A stretch of 64,000 nucleotides of DNA, taken from positions 1 to 64,000 of the forward strand of contig JAUWMI010000023.1 in NCBI GenBank assembly GCA_030613245.1, in the 5' to 3' direction. Shown here in pieces: positions 1-8,006 of this stretch. The notes under the pieces are model-generated. The model was not told the DNA's origin. It worked only from the letters and a program-made list of their open reading frames with translations, and did no database searches. The position numbers were made by a program, and so were the translations under genes. The DNA comes from Candidatus Sumerlaeota bacterium (GTDB lineage Bacteria > Sumerlaeota > Sumerlaeia > MWCT01 > JAUWMI01). How positions within the stretch are numbered: position 1 is the first letter of the stretch; each line of letters opens with the position of its first letter.

Positions 1-186
1 CCTGTGCCTGACCTCTTAGATAACAAGGTCGGATTCAACGACGTCCGCGGAATGCTAGGAATAGAAGGAACACCAATCGCTTTGGTCCCGGACGTGCTGG
101 ACGACAGCAACAAAATCTCTCGAAACCTGGGGGACGATGCGAATAACCGCGGCGGCGGACTCCATCCGCAAGTGCTCTTCGAGTGA
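1..186 (+). CDS. possible 3' end of an unidentified gene
   Basis: The first plus-strand frame is open from the window edge to a TGA at 184-186, and a terminator follows 55 bases later, so this could be the tail of a gene that starts outside the window. The 61 residues show no motif that I recognise, and a short open frame can occur by chance. The terminator downstream is the main support. Confidence 0.2.
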   Translation, partial: PVPDLLDNKVGFNDVRGMLGIEGTPIALVPDVLDDSNKISRNLGDDANNRGGGLHPQVLFE

Positions 187-241
187 TGTTAAGTGCGGGG
201 AAACTTGACTTAGATTCAGTCCACAAGAGTTAGGTTTCACA

Positions 242-276
242 ACGGCGGGGCTGGGCTTAGTCCCGCCGTCCTTTTC
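242..276 (+). terminator. Rho-independent terminator
   Basis: ACGGCGGG (242-249) pairs perfectly with CCCGCCGT (262-269) around a 12-base loop and is followed by CCTTTTCTT. It would end transcription coming from the left edge of the window. Confidence 0.7.
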
Positions 277-414
277 TTCCGTGCCAAAGAGGTTGAGGGA
301 AAGGAGGTGATGGCTATCGAGCGTATCAGTACTCGGTAATGTCGGTCTGCTACAAGGTGAGCATCACCGACACGGTTCAACTTTTAAACCCTAAACGAAA
401 GGACGTGAATTGCG

Positions 415-1335
415 ATGAAAAAACTACTTACGCTGACTATTGTGCTCTTGGCGCTCCTAATCGCTGCGCCAGTAATGGGTGACACGCTTGTCGTACCTGA
501 TGACTATGCCACGATTCAGGCTGCGGTGACCGCGGCATCGGACGGGGATATCATCAGTGTGCAGCCCGGAACCTATGTGGAGAACGTTATTGTTGACAAG
601 TCAGTCACCATCCGTGGCGTTCAAGGGGCTAACGAGACGCGGGTATCAAGCCCTTCCGGCGGTACTGTCATCGCTATCACCGCAAGTGATGTGACAATCG
701 CCGGCCTAACCATTGACAGCTCCTCCGACTTCAACACCGCAGGAGTCCTGATCGGCGGAGAGTTTCCGGGCGACGAGAGGTACCTCGGTGTCGCGGATGT
801 GACAATCAGCAAGTGCATCATCGAGGGCAACCTGCAAGGCGTTTACATCTGGCATGCAAGCGATTGCACCATTGTGAACAACACGATTCGCAACAACCTC
901 GACGACGGGAGTTATGTCATGGGCTGCGGCATCATGCTCTGGGATGGGAACACGGATGCCATTGTGCAGAATACGCCGAGCCAGCGGAACTCTTTTATCA
1001 ACAACGAGATATACAAGAACGATCGTTGGGGCATCTTTGTGGGATGCTGGCCGCAGACTACGGACGGTACCGTTACCTCAGACAACAGTGGTACGAAGAT
1101 ACACGGCAACAATCTGTACAACAATGGCGACTACCGGCTGCTGGGGGGGGATTATAACTGGCTGGGTATTGGCTTCAGCTTCACCAGCGGGACAAAGAAG
1201 GTTTCCGGTAACAAGATACTCGCGACTGCTAGTGGCTATGACATCGCCCTGTTTGATGGTGTGACGGGGCTGAAGGCGGTTGGCAACCCCATAACACAAG
1301 CGCTCGGGCCCAACATCCCGATGCCGACGCCATAG
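415..1335 (+). CDS. exported right-handed parallel beta-helix protein
   Basis: The 306-residue product starts with a typical Sec signal peptide (MKKLL, a hydrophobic run to about residue 20, then a small-residue cleavage site near VMGD). The mature part opens with VVPDDYATIQAAV and ADGD/PGTY-type text, which is the usual beginning of pectin-lyase-like beta-helix proteins (NosD/PbH1 type). Asn-rich rungs such as IVNNTIRNN and KIHGNNLYNNGD follow. It is probably a surface or secreted carbohydrate-binding or carbohydrate-cleaving protein, but no catalytic residues can be assigned. The C-terminus is a short Pro/Thr tail (PMPTP) resembling the linkers of other exported proteins here but without a domain after it. 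An AAAGGA ribosome site precedes the ATG by about 10 bases. A short inverted repeat (TGTCGGT/ACCGACA, about 339-372) lies in its leader. Confidence 0.8.
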   Translation: MKKLLTLTIVLLALLIAAPVMGDTLVVPDDYATIQAAVTAASDGDIISVQPGTYVENVIVDKSVTIRGVQGANETRVSSPSGGTVIAITASDVTIAGLTIDSSSDFNTAGVLIGGEFPGDERYLGVADVTISKCIIEGNLQGVYIWHASDCTIVNNTIRNNLDDGSYVMGCGIMLWDGNTDAIVQNTPSQRNSFINNEIYKNDRWGIFVGCWPQTTDGTVTSDNSGTKIHGNNLYNNGDYRLLGGDYNWLGIGFSFTSGTKKVSGNKILATASGYDIALFDGVTGLKAVGNPITQALGPNIPMPTP

Positions 1336-2016
1336 CATGCGTCACTGAAGTTCGTGACTGCCACCCGCGCTCTGGACCACAATGAGTTGTTGACATGGCA
1401 GGGCAAGGCGAAGCCCGGCGCCGTTTCCTCGGTGGCGCCGGGCAACCACAAAATCTTTAAGTCTTCTGCATCCGTATTATCAAATTCGGAGTGCCTTTTC
1501 CGAAAAGACCCACCATTCCACAACATGCCCATTGATAAAATATAAGCAGGACAATAAAATTTCTTTGCTTCTGTAAGAAACAAGCGCCCTTGCTGGTGAT
1601 TTGTTACCCGCCTGGACGCGCTCGGAGAGAAGAACAATAAGCTAAAGAACCAGGCAAACTCTGACGATGCGCTGTATATAACGTATAAACGATAGCCCTG
1701 GAGTCTGGAGCGGCACAGATGCGCCAAAAACCGTCGCCAACAAAAATTAAGAAGATCATGAGTGCATATGGGGTTCAGCAGCGTCTCTATACTCATTTTC
1801 CCTCAGCAGCGGCGCGAATACAGCAAGTAACACTGAATCCGCGACGTCATCTTTCCTTTCAGTCGTTCGAGAAACGCAAGCGTATTATCGTGCGCAAAAT
1901 CCTTCTGCGCACGATCCGTAAGGAACTGCCCGACTAGAAGCTAAGACCCGCGCGGGGGTACCGGTTCGGACAGGGTGGCGCAAACAACCAGAAGGCTGGA
2001 TCGGCGAGTTTAAATA
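1336..2016. other. gene-free stretch with two strong hairpins
   Basis: No convincing gene is seen. A 10-bp perfect stem GCCCGGCGCC (1413-1422)/GGCGCCGGGC (1434-1443) sits 77 bases after the beta-helix gene. It has no T-tract, so it could be an mRNA 3' end or a protein-binding palindrome. A second perfect stem, ATCGTGCGCA (1887-1896)/TGCGCACGAT (1906-1915), lies 100 bases before the HD-GYP gene. Long open frames on both strands here have no domain signature. Confidence 0.5.
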
Positions 2017-3693
2017 ATGACACCAGACAGATCAAAACCCAACGACGCAAAGAAAACGCTCGAGACTAACTCTACGCGTCACACTACGGACACGCATGAT
2101 GACCAGGCCGCAAATCGCCAGCCGGAAGGCACCCCACTCAAACGGGTGCTCGTGGTGGACGATGATCGCACGCTGCGCGACACGCTCAAGCAGGTCCTTG
2201 AGCAGTGGGGCTACGAAGTGCAGCTCGCCGCAGACGGCATAGAGGGGCTCCAGCAGGTTAAGCGTGGCCAGACAGACCTGGTAGTTGCCGAACTACGGTT
2301 GCCCCGCCTCCCGGGTCTTGAGATGCTCAGGCGCATCAGAACAATTAGTGCCGGATTTCCGGTGATTATCATAACCGGCCATCCGTCGCTGGCCGATGCA
2401 GTCGAGGCAATGAAGCTCGGTGCGTTGGACTTTTTTACTAAACCCGTAGAGATTGCCAACCTAAGACGAATGATCGAGCAGGGATTGAGCATGCGGACCG
2501 CAGCGCTTCAGAATAGGCTGTTCGTGGAAGAAGTATATCAAAAAACCGAAATCGAACGCCTGAACTTCCATCTCAACGCCAAGATCGCTGAGCTCACCAA
2601 ACTCCACATGATCAGTGAGGCGCTGAATGTCTTTGTGGATAACAACAGTCTTTTTCAGCAAATTGTCAAAATCGCAGCCGAGGTGACCGGTGCGCAGAAG
2701 GTCTCGCTCATGCTCTACGACAGCGAGAACCAGTGTTTGGTTATTCGCACAGCGCGGGGGCTGTCGCGCACGATTCAGCACACAACCCGAATTCGGCTGG
2801 GCGAAGGTGTAGCGGGCACTGTGGCGCTCAAGAAGCAGCCTGTTCGCACCACCCGCTCCAGCTCCCACCCCTTGCAGCGCTCGCCACAACCGGGACACTA
2901 CGTGACAGCATCGTTTTTATCAGTCCCGATTTTCCTGGGCGACGAACTCTTCGGCATCCTGAATCTCACGGACAAAAAAGATGAGTCAGACTTCACCCGC
3001 AAGGACGAAGACTTGATCATGAGCCTGGCCCAGAAGGCAGCAATTCGAATTGAGAGCAATGCGCTCTACGAGGGAATCTATACAAACCTGCTAGATACCC
3101 TGCGATCTCTTGTTACGACAATCGAGGCCAAAGACATCTATACGCGCCAGCACAGCCTGCGCGTTACTGATCTGGCCCTGAACATTGCAGACATGCTTGG
3201 TTGCTCCCGCGAAGAGATGGAAATTCTGAGCTTTGGCGGCATCCTGCACGACATCGGCAAAATCGGTATTCGCGACTCGATTTTGCTCAAGCCCTCGCGC
3301 CTGACACCCGAGGAATACAACATCGTGAAGCAGCATCCAGTCATCGGCACGCGAATCGTCGAGCCGCTCGGCCTGATTGAAGACGAGCGCGACATTATTC
3401 GCCATCACCACGAGCGCCTGGATGGTCTCGGCTATCCAGATGGGCTTAAAGGAAACCAGATTTCCCTGCTCGCCCGAATGATGGGCGTAGCAGATGCTTT
3501 CGATGCAATGACCTCGGATCGTCCTTATCGAGTTGCACGCAGCGTGGAGCAATCCCTTCAGGAACTGATCCGGGGCCGAGGCAGGCAGTTTGATCCAGAT
3601 GTGGTCGCCGGCTTTTTGGAATGTGTGGAGCGCGAGAAGATTTCACTCGAAAGCAGAGTCCCCAGCGATCTGCTTGCCGCTTTTCTCTATTGA
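2017..3693 (+). CDS. receiver-GAF-HD-GYP protein with Glu at the phosphoacceptor site
   Basis: Domain order in the 558 residues: a charged N-terminus (1-40), a CheY-like receiver (about 43-160), a coiled segment, a GAF domain (about 195-350) and an HD-GYP domain (about 355-540). The HD pair is H411-D412 in LHDIGKIGI and the GYP is at 472-474 after HHHERLDG, so the metal-dependent c-di-GMP phosphodiesterase core looks intact. In the receiver the acid pocket (D48-D50), T120 and K142 are present. The residue that should accept phosphate is Glu92 (DLVVAELRLP, codon GAA) instead of Asp, which suggests a receiver locked in, or independent of, the phosphorylated state. No kinase lies nearby. It probably lowers c-di-GMP in response to a GAF ligand. 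The activity is inferred from the family. Confidence 0.9.
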   Translation: MTPDRSKPNDAKKTLETNSTRHTTDTHDDQAANRQPEGTPLKRVLVVDDDRTLRDTLKQVLEQWGYEVQLAADGIEGLQQVKRGQTDLVVAELRLPRLPGLEMLRRIRTISAGFPVIIITGHPSLADAVEAMKLGALDFFTKPVEIANLRRMIEQGLSMRTAALQNRLFVEEVYQKTEIERLNFHLNAKIAELTKLHMISEALNVFVDNNSLFQQIVKIAAEVTGAQKVSLMLYDSENQCLVIRTARGLSRTIQHTTRIRLGEGVAGTVALKKQPVRTTRSSSHPLQRSPQPGHYVTASFLSVPIFLGDELFGILNLTDKKDESDFTRKDEDLIMSLAQKAAIRIESNALYEGIYTNLLDTLRSLVTTIEAKDIYTRQHSLRVTDLALNIADMLGCSREEMEILSFGGILHDIGKIGIRDSILLKPSRLTPEEYNIVKQHPVIGTRIVEPLGLIEDERDIIRHHHERLDGLGYPDGLKGNQISLLARMMGVADAFDAMTSDRPYRVARSVEQSLQELIRGRGRQFDPDVVAGFLECVEREKISLESRVPSDLLAAFLY

Positions 3694-4038
3694 TGTGGAG
3701 CGTACAGCAAGGGCTGCTTTACAGATAGCGGCAATTCCAACGTTAACCACAATTAATATCGCTTCACGATTAATATCTTTCCAACCGTATTCCTCCCTGT
3801 CTTTCTAGCTCAAACTACCCGTTTTGCCATATTGTGGGGACAAATTATTATGCCCCTACAGTTATTATCCCATGCTTTTCCCTTTATAGCACAACTCTTA
3901 ACAAAAGGCGAACTAAGAAAAAAGAGATTTGTTGACATTGCCGCCATGTTTTGCTAGAAAACTGTATGATACGAGTAAACCAGAAAGGGGGTCATAAAAC
4001 AGAAAAAAGATAAATCCTTCAAGGGAGAGAAAGAAACC
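3694..4038. other. intergenic region with promoter for the exported protein
   Basis: Apart from the promoter at 3932-3960 and the leader motif AGAAAGGGGGT at 3982-3992, nothing is recognised. The first 200 bases are AT-rich and lack an obvious T-tailed hairpin. Confidence 0.4.
3932..3960 (+). promoter_or_regulatory. sigma-70-type promoter of the 4039 gene
   Basis: A perfect TTGACA (3932-3937) is followed after 17 bases by TAGAAA (3955-3960), with an extended -10 TG at 3952-3953. The leader has AGAAAGGGGGT at 3982-3992, a motif also found upstream of the paralog at 6583. Confidence 0.55.
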
Positions 4039-5085
4039 ATGACAAGACAATCATTGTTACTGAGACTGCTTTTTATTCTTTGCCTGCTCCTGGCGAATCC
4101 CGCTCTTTACGCCCAGTGGAGCGTGAGTGAGGTGTGGGTACAGGAATACACCAATGCGCAGCTCTACGGATGCGCCTACAATCCTGTGACAGACCACGTG
4201 ATTCTGGCTGCGGGAACCACGGCGCCGATCATGAATGCAAGCGACGGGAGCCCAACCGGCAGCTCGCTCCAATTGCCCGGCGACTCCGGCACATTGTTTG
4301 CCATTTCGTGTGCAGACGATGGGGTGATTTTCATCTATGATTTCACCCGTGTGCGCATCTATCGCTACGCAACCGAGTCATCAGCGCCAGAGACCCTAAC
4401 TATAAGTGGCCTGATGCTGGTCGTCCGCTGTATGCGCGCGTACGGAACTGGCACTTCGACGCGGCTCTATGTAACCGGAGGTACTCCGAACAACAAGATT
4501 CAGCTGGTGACAACAGATGGGGCCACGTGGAGCGCAGCAGATCTGGTTCCAGCACCAGCGGCCCATAACGGAGTGTTTGCCAAACCACCGTCCTTTAATA
4601 CGGTCTTCGGCATGCAGGCATTCGCCTCGGATTACGACCCAGAAAACCCGGATCCCGATCAGCAGCAGGGGTGGCCGCGCCGATTCGACTATGTCGGCGG
4701 AACGTGGACGGTGAATACCAGCTTTATCCCCGAGGACCCAAATCCTCTCGATAACAGCAGCTATTGTGTTGGTGGCGACTACATCCCTGATGACTATGGC
4801 CGCGCTGGCTTGGCGTTTATATTCTACTATAATAATAATGGCGTGTTCTGGGGTCTGGATGAAGATACCGGCACGATGGTAGTGGAGTATCAGGTGCCGG
4901 GCTATTGTTCGTACTATGCCAATGCGCATGTGGATCAGACGAACAAGAAGATCTACTACGCGGTACGGCGAGCAACAATTGGGGGCCCGGATAGCTTTAT
5001 TAATGAGGGCGTATATGGCTGCTTGTCTTACACCACGCCGGCGCCACCCGTTGCTGTTTCCGCGCCCTGGGAGCTGTATCAATAG
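4039..5085 (+). CDS. exported protein, paralog of the 6583 gene, with W-x-L-Y tail
   Basis: This 348-residue protein has a signal peptide (cleavage near LYAQ) followed by repeated segments resembling beta-propeller blades (GCAYNPVTDHV, TRLYVTGG, NKKIYYAVRR). It aligns along its whole length with the product at 6583-7602, sharing for example NASDG-PTGSSL, SSAPETLT-SGLM and YCVGGDYIP. No enzyme motif is visible and I do not recognise a named family. A short Pro-rich linker precedes the last residues, PWELYQ, which match the ends of two other exported proteins here. A GGGAGAG ribosome site precedes the ATG. The likely role is as a surface or secreted protein. Confidence 0.75.
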   Translation: MTRQSLLLRLLFILCLLLANPALYAQWSVSEVWVQEYTNAQLYGCAYNPVTDHVILAAGTTAPIMNASDGSPTGSSLQLPGDSGTLFAISCADDGVIFIYDFTRVRIYRYATESSAPETLTISGLMLVVRCMRAYGTGTSTRLYVTGGTPNNKIQLVTTDGATWSAADLVPAPAAHNGVFAKPPSFNTVFGMQAFASDYDPENPDPDQQQGWPRRFDYVGGTWTVNTSFIPEDPNPLDNSSYCVGGDYIPDDYGRAGLAFIFYYNNNGVFWGLDEDTGTMVVEYQVPGYCSYYANAHVDQTNKKIYYAVRRATIGGPDSFINEGVYGCLSYTTPAPPVAVSAPWELYQ

Positions 5086-5148
5086 CCCGAAAACGGCTAG
5101 GCGCTACGCTGGAGAACTACCGGAAAAACACACCCAACACAGGACAAA

Positions 5149-5997
5149 TTACTTCTCTACGGTATCATCTGGTGTAAGGCCTGCCTCGATATAGAGATTG
5201 TAGCGACCCTTTTTGTCCTGCAGAAGAATTCGGTGCGCAATTTCTGCTACCTCCAGGGCGTATTTCTTGGGCACAACAAGTACGCCATCGTCATCAGCCA
5301 CAATAATGTCGCCGGTATGAACTTTTACTCCCCCGCACGTAACTGGCTCCATCATTGAGCAATATTGCATTCTTCCGGGAAGCATTGTTTTGGCAATATG
5401 GCGCGCAAACACGCCCACCTTCTCCAGACGAACCTCGTGAGTATCCCTGCATCCGCCATCAATAACAATTCCTCTTGTGCCTCGGTTTTTCTCTGCCAGA
5501 GAATTGTAAGAACCAATGTAGCCGACATCTGTGCCCCGGGCGTCTATCACCAAAAAGTCGCCCGGCTTCATATACTTCCGATACGGTGTTGGATGGATGT
5601 TCTTATACCAGTCAGAGGCGTATTTTTCATATTCCTCAGCAGACATCTTCGGTATCTTACCCCACTTGGGTTTAGACTTGGTAGTAAAAGCAATGCCACA
5701 AATTGTCATCCCCGGGGTGATCGGGCGGATGGCTTTGTCCATCAGGCCAACGTTGAGCAGCCCCACGTGATCCATAGCATCAGCAACGTCTGCCACACGA
5801 AGCCCTTCGAAACTCTCGAGCAAAACCTGCCGCTCTTCATCGCTGATTGTCTTTATATTGAGTGGCGGTGTAGAATGCTTCTGAACATACCTTGTGGGTG
5901 AACTGGCGTCTATTGTCGCACAACTCGTAACCATACAGAGAAATAAACCCAATAGACCCACTAGCAGAACCAGTGACAACAATCTCGATCCAAACAT
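5149..5997 (-). CDS. RraA-fold protein carried as a lipoprotein
   Basis: The start is chosen at 5997 because AGGAGGGAT lies six bases upstream, giving 282 residues; an earlier in-frame ATG at 6072 lacks such a site. The N-terminus is a signal peptide ending in a lipobox (VTSC). The rest is the RraA/HMG-aldolase fold: ADVADAMD, GDFLVIDARG, GTRGIVIDGGCRD and GDIIVADDDGVLVVPKK. The Gly-rich block and the RD pair correspond to the substrate and metal site of the aldolase-type members (4-hydroxy-4-methyl-2-oxoglutarate aldolase). Members of this family are normally cytoplasmic, so a membrane-anchored periplasmic copy is unusual. The substrate is unknown. It is convergent with the 4039 gene. Confidence 0.85.
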   Translation of the reverse strand: MFGSRLLSLVLLVGLLGLFLCMVTSCATIDASSPTRYVQKHSTPPLNIKTISDEERQVLLESFEGLRVADVADAMDHVGLLNVGLMDKAIRPITPGMTICGIAFTTKSKPKWGKIPKMSAEEYEKYASDWYKNIHPTPYRKYMKPGDFLVIDARGTDVGYIGSYNSLAEKNRGTRGIVIDGGCRDTHEVRLEKVGVFARHIAKTMLPGRMQYCSMMEPVTCGGVKVHTGDIIVADDDGVLVVPKKYALEVAEIAHRILLQDKKGRYNLYIEAGLTPDDTVEK

Positions 5998-6081
5998 TTT
6001 ATCCCTCCTGTTGGCAATTTGTAAATCTTTGCATTTCTTCGTTACATTTATCAGAAAATGGATAATGGACAATTTTCTTAC

Positions 6082-6218
6082 GTGGGGGCGTATTGCAATA
6101 CGCCCCTACATAAAAAACTACTAAACAGCTTCTCTATAAGCTAGAAGAAATTTAACTGTGCCCAATAGTCCGACATATAATTCCCATACGTAGGGGCAGG
6201 TTTCAAGCCTGCCCCTAC
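6082..6218. repeat. two GTAGGGGC-type palindromic repeats
   Basis: 6082-6109 is a 28-base palindrome whose arms are GTGGGGGCGTATT and its complement ending CGCCCCTAC, with one mismatch. 6190-6218 has GTAGGGGCAGG and CCTGCCCCTAC around a 7-base loop. They share the GGGGC/GCCCC(TAC) arms with copies elsewhere in the window but have different centres. Confidence 0.7.
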
Positions 6219-6446
6219 TGATTTATATAAATAACCGGCGGTGTCAAGGAATTTGCGCTCTTTTAAGGAACCTTGTGTCTCTGTTGCGGTTTTCTGAAAT
6301 CGAATTATGGCTTATATCGTCCCGGTTATTACACTGGCACATCATATTGATAAATATTGAGTTATGCATATTTGTTCGCCTGGGGCGTAGAAAAACTCGC
6401 GTATCAATAAAGATGCCTCTGCAAGGCGGAATTTCTGAAATCATTC

Positions 6447-6475
6447 TTGACAGACGGAATTTGTCAGGCTTTAAT
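6447..6475 (+). promoter_or_regulatory. sigma-70-type promoter of the 6583 gene
   Basis: A perfect TTGACA (6447-6452) and TTTAAT (6470-6475, 5 of 6) are separated by exactly 17 bases. The roughly 100-base leader contains AGAAAGGGGGT at 6515-6525, as in the leader of the paralog at 4039. Confidence 0.7.
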
Positions 6476-6582
6476 CTATTCTCCTGTTAAGGAAAGTGGT
6501 TTCAATTCTTGAATAGAAAGGGGGTGAACCAGGAACCTACTCAAAATTGTTATTTTAATCATTCGAAAGGAGAAAAATTCAC

Positions 6583-7602
6583 ATGAAAAACTATGTTTAT
6601 TGTCTCACAGTTGTTGTGCTGTTAGTAATGGTTCCGAGCGTATACGCTGCCTGGACCATTACCGAAGATTGGACTGCGGATTACACCGATTCGGAGATTT
6701 CTGGCTGTGCGTATAATGTAACAACTGACCACGTCTTACTCGGCGCTAACCCTATTGTACCAATTTACAATGCGAGCGACGGAACGCCTACAGGAAGCTC
6801 GCTCACGATGCCAAGCGGAGTAACGTGGATGTTTGCCATTACGTGCGCAGAGGATGGCGTAATTTTCGGCTATGACTATTTTGGCGGTTTTCATCGCTGG
6901 GCTGATGAATCAGCAGCACCGGAGACACTGACAGTAAGCGGCCTGATGAGCACGGTACGGTGTTTGCGGGCATACGGATCAGGCAATGACACGCGGATTT
7001 ACGTTACAGGTGGCGGCGATGACAGTTATATCCAGCTGATTACAACCGACGGCGCAAATTGGACTGCTGCTACTCTGATTGCAGCACCGGCAGCCAAGAG
7101 CGGTGTCTTTGCCGTGCCACCCGCATTTACCACTGTATATGGTCTCCAGCCCTGGGGCGCGACGCCCGACTGGCCTATGCGGTTTGACTACTCGGGTACA
7201 ACGTGGAGCGTGAATACCAGTTTCGTTGGGGAAGACCCGGACATTGAGAATGATACCACATACTGCGTTGGTGGCGACTATATTCCTGCGGAAGGTGGCG
7301 AACCTGCGCTGGTTTTTATTTACTACTACAACCTTGGCCAGTTCTGGGCTTTAAACGCTGACACCGGAGCGAGGATTGCGGGCCTCGACTATACCGTGCC
7401 AGGATTTAGTACCTATGTCATGAATGCGCAGGTGGATACAACTAATAAGAAAATCTACTATGGCTGCCGTAGATCAGCCACGCAGGGCGGCGCGGGAATC
7501 GCTGAAGGCGTTTTTGGCCGCCTCTCCTACAGTTCAGGCCCGACCCCAACTCCAACACCCTATGAAGCTGCTGTTGAGATGGACTGGCAAATCTACGAAT
7601 AA
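6583..7602 (+). CDS. exported protein, paralog of the 4039 gene, with W-x-I-Y tail
   Basis: The 339-residue product has a signal peptide (cleavage near VYAA) and the same blade-like repeats as its paralog: GCAYNVTTDHV, TRIYVTGG, YCVGGDYIP and NKKIYYGCRR. A GPTPTPTP linker separates the body from the last residues, DWQIYE, which matches PWELYQ in the paralog and FWQLYK in the GH99-like protein at 40427. No catalytic motif is seen. The AAAGGAGA ribosome site, the strong promoter and the terminator just downstream indicate a single-gene unit that is probably well expressed. Function unknown. Confidence 0.78.
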   Translation: MKNYVYCLTVVVLLVMVPSVYAAWTITEDWTADYTDSEISGCAYNVTTDHVLLGANPIVPIYNASDGTPTGSSLTMPSGVTWMFAITCAEDGVIFGYDYFGGFHRWADESAAPETLTVSGLMSTVRCLRAYGSGNDTRIYVTGGGDDSYIQLITTDGANWTAATLIAAPAAKSGVFAVPPAFTTVYGLQPWGATPDWPMRFDYSGTTWSVNTSFVGEDPDIENDTTYCVGGDYIPAEGGEPALVFIYYYNLGQFWALNADTGARIAGLDYTVPGFSTYVMNAQVDTTNKKIYYGCRRSATQGGAGIAEGVFGRLSYSSGPTPTPTPYEAAVEMDWQIYE

Positions 7603-7632
7603 TCTAATTCCTCAAATAATAGAGGCATCCAA

Positions 7633-7662
7633 GGCGGCGTCCTCCAGACGCCGCCTCTTTCC
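7633..7662 (+). terminator. Rho-independent terminator of the 6583 gene
   Basis: GGCGGCGTC (7633-7641) pairs perfectly with GACGCCGCC (7647-7655) around a 5-base loop, followed by TCTTTCC. Confidence 0.75.
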
Positions 7663-7927
7663 TGTTCACTGAGCCCACAGAGTCATAAAGATACATAGCG
7701 TTAAGAGAATTGGCTCCTTTTCAGAAAAGTTCTTCTATGATTCTATTTATGCATTCATAGCCCCCTCACCCCTTCCCTCTCCCCACAGGGGAGAGGAGCA
7801 AGGTGAGGGGGTATCTCTGTACCTCCGTGCCTCGGCGTCTCTGTGGCACTTTTAATTCAATTTTCCTCTTGCATTCAGGGTAACCCGGCGGTATACAATA
7901 AAATCTGCTTCGTTGTGCAACACGAAA

Positions 7928-7954
7928 AGTGGGCATTAGCCCGCTTTTTCTTTT
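7928..7954 (+). terminator. T-tailed hairpin in the nusA leader
   Basis: AGTGGGC (7928-7934) and GCCCGCT (7939-7945) pair with one G-U around ATTA, followed by TTTTCTTTT. It lies 60 bases before the nusA start. It could end an upstream transcript or act as an attenuator that NusA itself influences; the second role is inference. Confidence 0.6.
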
Positions 7955-8006
7955 GACGTACTATCGCGCTGGCGCCTTCGCCCAGCACGTCGCAGGAGTG
8001 ATGCGA

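Larger units (their letters stand above)
5998..6582. other. intergenic region with two palindromes and a promoter
   Basis: It holds two copies of the GTAGGGGC palindrome (6082-6109 and 6190-6218), then AT-rich sequence, then the promoter and leader of the 6583 gene. Short open frames on both strands have no recognisable signature. Confidence 0.5.
7603..8006. other. intergenic region before nusA
   Basis: After the terminator at 7633 comes an inverted CCCTCACC...GGTGAGGG repeat (about 7761-7811), then a CTCTGTACCTCCGTGCC-type repeat (about 7813-7851) resembling one at 18610-18645, then the hairpin at 7928-7945. No rimP gene is found here, although that gene often precedes nusA. Confidence 0.5.

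Noticed and set aside
1236-1796. 186-residue minus-strand open frame
   Set aside because: It overlaps the end of the beta-helix gene and runs into an intergenic stretch without ribosome site or domain; composition looks like noise.
1887-2016. possible c-di-GMP riboswitch before the HD-GYP gene
   Set aside because: The GGTGGCGCAAACAACC segment looks suggestive, but the conserved AGGGCAAACC and later blocks of the GEMM-I class are missing.
4396-5082. 228-residue minus-strand open frame opposite the 4039 gene
   Set aside because: It is antisense to a well-supported exported protein and has no family signature.
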